From Branchinecta lynchi (lineage: Eukaryota > Arthropoda > Branchiopoda > Anostraca > Branchinectidae): a stretch of 64,000 bases of DNA. Shown here in pieces: positions 25,101 through 37,100 of this stretch (within the stretch, counting starts at the first letter, position 1; the number at the start of each line of letters is the position of its first letter). Both the position numbers and the translations under genes were made by a program. Location: assembly GCA_023053575.1 (NCBI GenBank), contig JAKZAP010000001.1:31204533-31268532 (forward strand), written 5' to 3'. Under the pieces are notes generated by a model. It was given only the letters and a program-made list of their open reading frames with translations, was not told the origin of the DNA and made no database searches.

Positions 25101-28100
25101 AATCACTTTCCAACTGTCGTCGCGCTACTTCGGAAAGTTGCCGAACTTTCCAACCGGGTTTTCGCGCTCTGGAAACCAAAGCAACTTTCTCGGAAAGTGA
25201 TTCCACGAGGTTAGTGGAAAGCTCTGCGGAAAGTTGAATGTTTCGGCGGGAATTTCAAAGGTATGGAGAAACAACAGTGCAAGTATCACTAATTAAACAA
25301 GAGCTACGAGCTCATATGGCACTTGTACGAGTAGGCTGTACAAGAAAGTAGATGAAAACGTCACAAAATACACCCGCCATCCAAAAAGGCGGTTCGGAAA
25401 TAGAAATAGGATATTTAGTTTCACTCATTTCTGAGCAGTTCCAGCATCGTCTCGATTGCAAATGCACATGACTGTTCAAACTTTCATCCCAATAAATCCA
25501 TTTGTTTGATCCCTAGACGTGCTACACGATTTTCGGTACTCACTCTATTTCCACCTACCGTGGCCGAATCTGGTTCTGAATAAAAAAAAATCGACCAACT
25601 AAAGCATCTTCGTTTATACCCCTTCCAACCAACGTTGCCGGAGCCGGTTCGGCCCCAATCTCTTAATTCCCTCATCAAGTTTGACTGAAATTGGAGCATA
25701 GCCTATCTGCAAGTTTCCAGTACCCCCCCCCCCCCCCTACCTTGGCCAAATCCGGCCCAAACGCCAAATAACAAATCTAGGCCGCATAAACTCGGCACTG
25801 TCGAATTGCATCTCATTCGGTCCATCCGTTTGGTTTTTGTGCATGTCAAAAGTCCCCCCACCCCAAATTCCCCTAATCGTGGTCGCACATGGTTCGAACG
25901 CATGTTTTACATGTCGAGGCCATCGATTCGTATCACCCATGAAGTTTCACTCGAATCAGACCACTCGTTCGCAATTTATAGAAGTCCATATTTCTCTTCT
26001 CTTGCTCCCCCAAAAATGCTCGGATCTAGGAACGGAAGTTTCCGGGGGTATGTTGTGTCAGGTTTTTAAGTCAAGATAATTCGGGTCGCTAATATGCCTG
26101 CAAAGTTTCGTTGTCGTTTTACATCTGGAACTATTCTAACTCACGACTACCGGAATTCCAGGAAACCCCCTCCAACTCCCCCCACAGAGCCCCGAAACCA
26201 TCTGGCTCCGTCAATTTTATCTAGGCCTAAGGCTTGTTCCATCCATTAAGTTTCGTCCCAATCCCTCTACTTTCAGAGTTTCTTGAGTTTTCCGCCCCCC
26301 CCCCCATCCCCACAGGTATCGGACCCGGCTCGGACGTGACACTGAACGTCCGAGGCGATAGCTCACCAGACAAGTTTCATTCAAATCCGATCACCCGTTC
26401 AAAAGTTATGCACGCCACTAGATTCCGGACTCCCCATCCACCCACTCCCCCCACGATGGTCGGGTCGGGGAAACGGCTATTCTCAAGTCAATCTGTTCGG
26501 ATCCCTGACATACCTGCCAAGTTTCATCGCCCTAGGACATCAGGAAGTATGCCGAACTCGCGGGATCGCTAGAAATCCGGACCCCCACCCCAACTCCCCC
26601 ACAGTGCCCTGATCCGGTCCGGTTATGTCAATGACGTGTCGAGGACCTGTGCTTGTTTTTCCCACCAAGTTTCATCCCGATCCCTCCACTTTAAGCGTTT
26701 CTCAAAATTTCCGGTTCCCTCCTCCAACTCCTCCCAGTGTCAGCGGATCCGGTCCGGTTATGTCAATGACGTGTCTAGGACCTGTGCTTGTTTTTCCCAC
26801 CAAGTTTCATCCCGATCCCTCCACTTTAAGCGTTTCTCAAAATTTCCGGTTACCTCCTCCAACTCCCCCCAGTGTCATCGGATCCGGCCCGGATTTAAAG
26901 TGAGGTGTCTGAGACACAAGGTCATCCTAAATATCAATTTTCATCAAGATCCGATCACCCGTTCAAAAGTTATGCACGCCACTAGATTCCGGACTCCCCA
27001 TCCACCCACTCCCCCCACGATGGTCGGGTCGGGGAAACGGCTATTCTCAAGTCAATCTGTTCGGATCCCTGACATACCTGCCAAGTTTCATCGCCCTAGG
27101 ACACCAGGAAGTATGCCGAACTCGCGGGATCGCTAGAAATCCGGACCCCCATCCCAACTCCCCCACAGTGCCCTGATCCGGTCCGGTTATGTCAATGACG
27201 TGTCTAGGACCTGTACTTGTTTTTCCCACCAAGTTTCATCCCGATCCCTCCACTTTAAGCGTTTCTCAAAATTTCCGGTTCCCTCCTCCAACTCCCCCCA
27301 GTGTCATCGGATCCGGCCCGGATTTAAAGTGAGGTGTCTGAGACACGAGGTCATCCTAAATATCAATTTTCATCAAGATCCGATCACCCGTTCGCAAGCT
27401 AAAAATACCTCAAATTTTGGCTTCACCCTCCCTCCACTCCCCCCCCCCCCCAGATGGTCGAATCGGGGAATTGATGATTTCCTATTTAAGCTGGTCGGGT
27501 CCCAGACATGCCTGTCAATTTCCATCGTCCCAGCACATGAGGAAGCACGGAACTCGCGGGATCACTACAAATTCGGACTTCTCCCCCCCCCCCCCCCAAC
27601 TCCCCCAAAGTGAGCGGATCCGTCCGGTTATATCAGTCACGTATCTAGGACTTTTGCTTGTATTTTCCACCAAGTTTCATTCGGATCCCTCCACTCTAAG
27701 TGTTTTCCAAGATTTCCGGTTTCCCCCTCTAACTCCCCCCAGTGTCACCGGATCCGGTCTGGATTTAAAATGGAGGGTCTGAGAAACGAAGTCCTTCCAT
27801 GTATTAAGTTTCATTAAGATCCGATCACCCGTTCGTAAGCTAAAAATATCTCATTTTTCCTATTTTTCCGGATTCCCCCTCCCTCCACTCCCCTCCAGAT
27901 GGTCGGATCGAGGAAGCGACAATTTCTAATTTAATCTGGTCCAGTTCCTGATATGCTTGCCAAGTTTCATCGTCCTAGCTTATCTGGAAGTGCCCGAACT
28001 AGCAAAACCGGGACCGACAGACCGACTGACGGACAGAAATAACAATCGCTATATGGCACTTGAGTAAGCTCAAGTGCCATAATAAAAAAAAGTGGCATTA

Positions 28101-31100
28101 AGGTGACTTCGATGGAAAATATGAGAATCAAAGAACCGTTAAGTGAACCGTGTTTATTCGAAAAAGTTTGTAATTCAACATTTTCCCGGCGATATCAGCT
28201 TTCCGTTCGTTTTTGCGATCAGTCCAGCGGGAAAGTGGAAATCTATCCCAGGAATCGCTCTCCCACAGTTTTCGCGATGCGCTTCGCTCGTCGGAAAGTG
28301 ATCCCAAGATCTCGCGAAAACCCCCCTTTGGACGTGTGAAATACAAACTGTCATCCCTGCATATCATCTTATGTGAGCGCCCTCAGTCGCTGCGACCCAA
28401 AATCACTTCAGTCTAGCGAAATTCGTTTCATGACACGGCCAGACGAGTCAGATAAGAACCCACTGCAATGTAACTCGCAAGAGAATAGACGAGAAAACGG
28501 GTATAGGCACGGCCACTGTTCTGTTTTTTCATTCAAACAGGAACAGGCAGAAACGGGTCACATAAGAACAGAAACAGAAAGAAAACAGGAAACTTGAAAA
28601 CAGGTCCTGTTCTGTTTTAACAGAAATGAAGACTTCGAAAACAGAAACAGCGGTTAAACAGGCGAAAAAAAAACCCAGAACCGGCTGTTTAAACGGGTGT
28701 TTTTTTATTACTTGATTTCCCGTATTTTTTACTATTTTTTCTGGTTTAATTCACCTATTGTTTGCCCTGTACCAAGAAGTATCTTAATTTCTTCCTTACA
28801 CCGTACAGATGCCTTTATTCGAGTTGTTTTCATGGAACAAGAAATACCTTGGTCCGGAATTCCAGCTGCCTATAGCGATGAATCACACTTTCTCCCGATG
28901 GAAAATGAGCAATGGAAGTTTCGTTTGTCTTAGTTTAACCGAAAATGACTAAATTGGCTTGAAGACCCGCTGAAAACGCGTTACTTCATTCTTCCGCTAT
29001 TCACGAATAGTCAGTCGATTTTCAAATAGTGGAATTTCCGTGTGATTTGTGGTACCTCTATGCGCTTGTATTTTTGTTGTATTCCTTACCAGAAAGATTT
29101 ATGATTTTTTGTTTGTTAAGGCACTAAGCAATCATCACCAATCTCACCCCTGCGCACTGAAAAGCCGCGTTTGTGTCGAGATTAAAATTCCCCACGACAT
29201 AGTAGAATTTTCGTTGTGGAGGCGGCCGTAGATATTCTGAACGTCATAACTGGAGCAGATAGTGGAAAATAAAAAAATCCCTTTGAAGAATCAAAATATT
29301 TCAGTGGGTTCAGCTAAATGACTTGGATTCGGCTTTTCAGTTAAACTTTAACAAAAAAAAAATCGCATACCTTTCCAGTTGGATTGTTTGTCATAGTGAT
29401 TGGTAATAAACTAAATTTTACGGATCATACAAACTCAAAGTTAAGCAAGCTTCATTTCGTGACAGTCGTTGGTGATGATGGTCATTTTTTCTTTGAGGGG
29501 TGGTCGCGAGGGATGCATGTTCAACCAGAATACTGAATAGCTTTTCCTCGGTGGTTCTTTTTTAGCATGGTCAAACTAGGCTCAAAACGCGCGGATTTCT
29601 CGGCTGAATGTGAGTTACTATTCTGCGAAAATCCTCAATCCTCAAAATCTCAACTTTTCCGTACAGAACTGATGTTGTACCAAAAATACTGTCAGGAATC
29701 CCAGTCGCGAACCACCGATTCTGATCGTTTGTTTGATCATGAACCGGTGCGGATGTTTTGATGTCGCTAAGCTAGTTTCAGCCTTTTTACTTTTTGAGTT
29801 AAAAGTACTAGTCTTTTGAAATCACATTTATCTTCGCTGCATAGATTATACGCCATTTAAGTCCTTCTTGGTGATCACATGTTCGGTTTTAGCGAAAGTT
29901 CATGAACACTCCACTCTTGCGGCCGCGATAGCTGGTTTTCCATTCTCGGTTTTCAGCGCTTTATTTTGTCATTCTTATCTCGTGAACCATGACAGATACT
30001 AATTTGAAACTTGGTGTACTTGTGGGCCTTGGGGTCTAGTTGTGCCTTTTGGGGATTCAACAACCCATACACTCTCGGTTCAAGGACAAGTGGTCACTAT
30101 TCCCCTTATGACTAATGTTTTTTTTTTTTAAGTTTAACCAAAAAGGGTTGGGATAGGACAATCTAGTTCCCCGTTCACTTAAATTAGCTTGAAGAGCCCC
30201 TGAAAGTGCGTTACTTCGTTGTTCCGCTTTTCAAGAATAATCGATTTTCAAATAGTGGAATTTCCGCGTGATTTGTGGTACCTCTATGCGCTTGTATTTT
30301 TGTTGTACGCCTTACGAGAAAGATTTAGAATTTTTGTTTTGTTCAGGCACAGAGCAATCTTCACCAATCTCACCACTGCCCACTGAAAGCCGCGTTTGTG
30401 TTTAGATTAAAATTTCCCGACTAAAGTGGAAAGACTAAAGACGTCATAGTAGATTTTACGTTGTGGGGACGGCCGCACATATTCTAAACGTCATAACTAG
30501 AGCAGATAGTGGAAAATAAAAAATTCCCTTTGCAGAATCCAAATAATTCAGTATTATTTGGATTCTGCAAAATGACACTGCTAAATGACACAAAAATTAG
30601 TTGGCTTTTCAGTTAAATTTTAAAGTACAAAAAAAAAAAAAAAATATTCTTTGAACCCAAACTGACTTTGAAACATTTATTCAAACAATGTTTACTACGA
30701 TTCTTCATCAGCGATATTTCGGCCCTTCTTGGGAAGGGTCCTCGTCAGGCTGTCAATCCTCCGGTTCAACATCGGGGAAGGAAAAAAACCTGTAAAAAAA
30801 AAAAAAAAAAAAAAAATTAGGTTTGTTTCCTTTCCCGAAGTTGAACCAGAGGATTGACACTACGAGGACCCTTGCCGAAGGGCCGAAATATCGCTGATGA
30901 ACACGCCAGTGTTCTCAGGAAGATGGAGTAAACGTGTCCGTAACGACTCAAACTCAATTACTCAAATCCTGAGTCAGCGCAGCTGTGACACCGTTTCTTC
31001 CGTTCTTCCGCAGGTACCCGGAGATTCTGCATCGAAATGGAGAGATAAGGTGTATTCTCACCGTTCGATTCCCCGAGGACTCCTCGGGGAATCGAAGGGA

Positions 31101-34100
31101 ACGGCGAGAATAGAGGGAGTCACTCCATGTGGACTCCGCGTACAGAAACAGCGAGAACACGGGGAATGCTATTGTTCTAAAAAAAATTATGTAGTTGACG
31201 AAATTAGTCTGGACCCACTTTATTTTTGGTTTTGTTTATTCTGATTGTTTTTAGTTAATTTTACATTGCACCAACACCAGCAAAGATTTATTCCCCTCCG
31301 AATCTGAAAGGGAGTCCTTTTCGGTGATGGTGATGATAATCGGTTACCTTCCTCCCTTTTATCGCGAATCGCGAGAATACGGGGATTGAGTCCCCGGGAC
31401 AAACAAAAACGCGGGACTCCTCAAGTGGAGTCCTCGGGGGACGGCGATGAATACGCATATAGTCATCAAGTGTATTACCACATTGGACCCTAACTTACAG
31501 GCGCAGGTCCCAGCCTGGTACTGGACATGCAGATTGAGCTTTTCGATAAACTATAACTGTAAGAAGGTCTGCCTTTTAAAGTGTGTGCTCTCCGTCATCT
31601 GAGTTTGACAAATGAAATATTTAACAATTAAAGTGTGAAATCCGATGGAAACCCCCGAAAGTTTGACGAAGTGAGAATAGTATTCACGAATAAACCAGAG
31701 GACACGAGAATGTCTGGCAGATCGCCTGAAAGCACTACGTCTCAGAAATACTTACCTAGATTATACTCTTCCGGGGGCAGTACAGGAGCCACAGGGGAAC
31801 CTGGTGTATCAATGGCACTTTTCCCTTCTTCCTGAACTTCTTGGACTAAAATTAAGAAATCAACATCATGAAAGGGTTATTTCTCTACAAATATTGAATT
31901 CTTTGACAAAAGCAAATCCAGCAAACGGAATTTAAAAGAATATAATCAATAAAATAAAATCAGCCGTTCCAAGACTTCCAGGGGCTGGCTTTGGCTATTG
32001 TAGAGACTTTCTTTTAAGCCACTTTCACACTGACGCGTCGTAGCGATGCGTTGCGTATGCGTTTATCTTGCGTTGCGCACAGGTTGCGCAGCGTAACTTT
32101 CACACCTGCGCGGGAAGCTTTCGCACTAGATGCTTATTTCAATTTTCCTTTTTCGGTTCCTTCTGCTGAATTTTAATTTCTTTCACTTCTAGCAAGATTT
32201 CATCAGCATGTTTGTTTTAGGTTTTATTCAATAACTTCCATTTTCCACTGACAAATCTGATGCCTACGCGTCGACGCAACGCAAGAATATAACTTGGTTA
32301 TATTCTTGGGTTGCGCTTTACTTGTCTGCGTGAACTCTGCGTTGCGTCGACGCAAGCAGGACGCAGAGGTTGCGTAGCTTAGTGTGAAAGGCTTAACGCG
32401 TGAATGTGAAAACGGCTTTATTCTCGACATTGAATGAACTACAGAACAGAACAACTTACCTTCCTTTATTTTCTTTTTGCGTCCAAGGGTGCTAAACTTG
32501 TCCCATATAGATTCGTCATTTTTCGGAAGGGGTGGCTTAGGAGACTTTGACCTAACAAGTGACATTGCAGAGGATTCTTCCGGCTTTGTGTCCTCTTGTG
32601 GGAAAAAATCAGTATCTTCAACTGGAAAGTGGAAGGCTACTATGAGCGATGGGTGGAAAGACTTAAGCCAGGTTATTCAACTTATATAGTTAAGCAGCAG
32701 GGAGACCGGGGCCTTCGGTCGCTTATTGTGGCACTTGCAGCCTCTGGCTCAAGTGCCATATACCGAACACAATTCCGTCTGGGTTTTTTTCGGTCGGTCT
32801 GTTTGTCCCACGATTGCGGGTTACGGTACTTCCAGATGTGCTAGGACGAAGAAACTTGGCAGGCATATCTGGGACCAGACCAAACTAACTCGGAAATGAT
32901 TAGTTTTCCAAATCGACCATTTGCGGGGGGAGTGGAGGGAGGGGGAATCCGGAAGACTGAGTCATGGATAACTTTCGAACGGGTAATCGGATTCGATCAA
33001 AACTTAACAATTGAACAGAAGACATGGCTCAGATGTCCCATTCGAAGTCTGGACCGGATTTGACAGCGGTGGGGGTGTTGGGGGGGGGGGAAATCTTGTA
33101 AAACGGTCAGAATGGAGGGATCAGAGTGAAATGTGTTGGGAAGAACGAGCATCTGCTCTAACTAAATCTTTTACACAATCAGCACGGATCCGGACACTTT
33201 GGGGGGAGGTCGGAAGGGGATTTCCCGAAGTTCCGGTGATACCGGTTTTGGGGATTTTCACGACGAAACTTGGACCTGATCATTTGATCAGGGACCCGAT
33301 CAAACTGACTTTGAAATAAAAAAAATTCTCGATCGATAATCGTGGGGGAGTGGAGGGAGGGGGAATCCAGAATATTGAGTCATGTATAACTTTGAAAAGG
33401 GTGATCGGATTCAAGTTGAATTTGGTAACTGAACAGAGGATATGTCTCTGATGTTCTTTTTCATGTCCGGACCGGGCCCGACAACTGTTTGGAATACATG
33501 ACCCGCTTAGGCTGGAGAGGTCGGGGAATAACAAAGAAGTTGGTGGAGTTGGAGGGGGGCCCGGAATTTCGGAGATCGCGAGTTAACGTACTTCCAGATA
33601 CGCTACGAGGATGACACTTGGCTGGAACATTAGAGGTCCGACAAGGAATTCGTCACTTCACAATGTTCGACTATTCCTAAAAGTACTAGGCTAATCTTAA
33701 TTACAAAGTAAAAAAAAATCTTTTACACAAAATGTACATATTTATGATCCCCATGAGCCCATGATCATTTTTGCCTCAAGGGCTCTGCTTACAAAAGAAT
33801 TTCTGGCTCCCTTAAAGTGTGCATCTTATTCGCAGAGTCAAACAAGAGCTACGAGCTCATATGGTACTTGTTACGAGTAGGTGGTACAAGAACATAGATG
33901 AGAACGTCAAACATCCCCCCTTCAACCCCCCTAGGATTGGACCTAGAAATAAGGTATATAATTTCAACCTGAGCATTTCCGGCATCGCTCGGATAATCTA
34001 GGGCAAATGCTTCACCATACTAGTTTGATTCCTAGGAGTGCTGTACTATATTGCCGCCACCCCTCGCCCCCAAACATCCATACCAGGGCCAAACCTGGTT

Positions 34101-37100
34101 CAGCCACATAAACAGAATATCTAAGGCATCTTCTCGTACCAGCTATCAAGTTTCGCTCAGGTTGAAGCTTTTTACGAGACCCCCCCCCCCCCCACCACCA
34201 CCACCGTGTTCAGATCCGGTCAGGACCCTAAAACATGTCATCAAGGGCAATGGTCTCTCTTTCCAAGTTTGATTCAAATCAGTCTATCCGTTTCAGAAAG
34301 CTTCATCGTCCTAGCTTAAGCGGAAGTGCCCGAACTAGCAAAACCCGGACCGACAGACCGACGGACGGACCGAAAAGTGAAAAAAATACTTTAGAACAAT
34401 CAATATATTAATGATCCCGAGGGCCCGTTATCGTTTTTGCCTATATATTCTTCTGACTTCCAAGGGCCCATGATCACTCTTATCTCAAGAGTTTTGCTTA
34501 CAAATGATCAGAACAAACCCACGAATTGCCAATTTCATCTTTCATCCTCTGGACTAACCTTGCACGTGCCATATCAGCTTCTAGCTCTTGTTTCTTTTTT
34601 TTTGCCACTAAAATTTCTGTAACGGCTTACGGATTTTTACAAGTGCTGCAGATTGTGGGATGTCTTAGAATTTGGTCTATCGACTGTACCCATCTCAGAG
34701 TATTTTTCGTTGACATGCAAGTCATTCGAGTACAACACACAGACGGTTCTAGAAGACTTGGTCAGCTGGTTCATCCTACCCCACCCCCTGGGTACCATGA
34801 ACCACCCTAGGGGCAAGATGATCCAATATGATTGAAGTTCTTTTACTGTGTATTTCGGGCATAATATAAAGATAAAAACTACTAAAAAGTAGAAAGTTTA
34901 AAAAATACGAACTACATCTTATCCAAGTGGAAACCCACCAATGTTAAATCCAAAAACAAACCTCCCTGCTTGGCGGGATGTCTCACCAGCAGGGACTGGC
35001 TTTGCAACATAGTGTGCCACAATTGACTTTTCTGTGGAAAACAAAAAGCCCATGGTTCCCTTCTTCTATCTCAACATCTCGCAAGCTTATGTCTATGCCT
35101 TCCTCCTCAACGTCGTCAAATCTGCCACACCGATCGACCCAGGTGGGGCCCAGTGAGCATGACCGACTTAAAGTTTACCCACAGAAAGACCAACAGAGTG
35201 GGGGGGGGGGGGGGCAAAAGTTCTGGGTGCACTGATTGCAGCCATGACTGTTCCCAGAGTCCTACGTTCTCGTGAGGTGGTCTGTCCAAGCGGCTTAGCC
35301 TCTTTACTTGGAAGAACTTTTGGATACACTTTCACAACAGTCACTTGCAGAGCAAGCTCTCTTTTGCCCTTTGGTGAAGATCCCATGGTCATTTCCATAG
35401 TCAGGCATGGACTGACCTCTTTTTCCTTGTGTTCCTTAAATCCACCAAAAGAGGGCTATACGAACGAGCTGCCTCTGGTACTTTTGCTCCTTCAACTTCT
35501 AGGATTCCTTCTTCATCACATTTGCAGGAGTCAGGCCATTAATCGTTTTCCTTGTGGGATTTCGCAAAATAGGATCAACAGGTGATATAATATAATCAAA
35601 TCAATCGATTCATATAAATAATAGGAGTAAGTAAGTAAGTAATTAAAGTGGTTCATCAATCCCCTATGACATAAGAATTGCTAAAAATGGCTAACTAAAA
35701 AAGACCAAAGGTTTCGATGGGATCCCAAAAATCTAATATTTGATCCAGACAATTGCGAACGAGCTACCATACTTGTCCAGAAAAAAAAAAGTCAGAAACG
35801 AATTCAGCATATCACCTTATCCGTATAAAGAACATCTAATCAACTTCAATAAAAGTTCAACTTAAAAAAAAAAAATCCGGTTTCAACCGGATTCCAAACG
35901 AACTAGATGTCCAGGTAAAAAAAAAGATTGTCACATACAGATTCAGCGTGTTTTCTTACTCCTAAATTTGTCATCTAATCAACTTCAAATAAAACTTTTG
36001 CTTTTAACAAATTTTCCGGTCTGGCCTGATTCCGGCTGAAAAAGTTGTCCTGGTAGAAAATACTGTTCCCATAAGGGTTCAGCATGTCTTCTTACCCCTT
36101 AATCGAACATCTAATCAACTTAAAAAAAACTTTTACTTTGAACAAACTTTCCAGTTTTGGCCGAATTCCGGGCGAACTGGTTACCCGGCGAGAAAACAGT
36201 TTTCACCATCGTGTTCAGCACGTCTTCTTATCCCTAAATCGAACATCTAATCAACTTCAAATAAAACTTTTACTTTTAACAGACTTTCCAGTTTTGGCCG
36301 GATTCCTGGCTAACTACTTGTCCGGCGAACAAATGTGTTTCACCATCATGTTCAGCATGTCTTCATCCCTAAACCGAACATCTAATCAACTTCAAATAAA
36401 ACATTTACTTTTAACAAACTTTCCGGTTTTCGCCGGATTCCGAGTGAACTACTTGTCTGATGCCAAAATGGTCACCATCGTGTTCAGCATTTCTTTTTAC
36501 CCCATAATCGACTATCACATTATATGTTTAAAAAAATTTCATTTGTCCCTTAAATTAAACCCCCACCCCTAAATGTAGGGCTACAGAGCCCATCTACGAA
36601 CTTGACCTTACCCAAACAATCCTCACACCAAGTTTCATCAAAATATCTCATTCCCTTCAAGAGTTATAGTGCTTACAGACGGACAGACGGACAACTTTTG
36701 TGATGTCATAGGTATCCCTCCACTTACATTTTTGGATCCCAAAAGTAATAAATGGAATGTAAATCAAAATCCAGTCTTAAAGCCATTATATTATTCCATT
36801 AGAAACCCGACAATTATCCTGATCTGACCGGCTCTTCACCTGAAAAGCAAACAAATATTCTAAAACAAAATTTTTACTTTACCACCCCAAAAATAGTCTT
36901 ATTGACATCACAAGTGGAGCCTTGGTCCATACTGAATAGAAATACATTAGAACCTAGAGGTACCAGAGGCGAATGTTGGATGAAAAAGAGGAGCAATCAC
37001 AGCAAAAGGAAGTGGGTGATACCAAGAACAAATAACGAGTAAGAACAATGGTCTCTCGTCCATCCACCGACTATAAATGTTCCGCCAACAATGAGCGGAG

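Noticed and set aside
26636..27136. 166-codon open frame, + strand
   Set aside because: Produced by the tandem-repeat element at 25297-28082; the same text recurs in other frames.
36084..36572. 162-codon open frame, + strand
   Set aside because: It lies wholly in the 136-bp tandem array, and its periodic Asn-Gln-Leu phrases simply follow the repeat.
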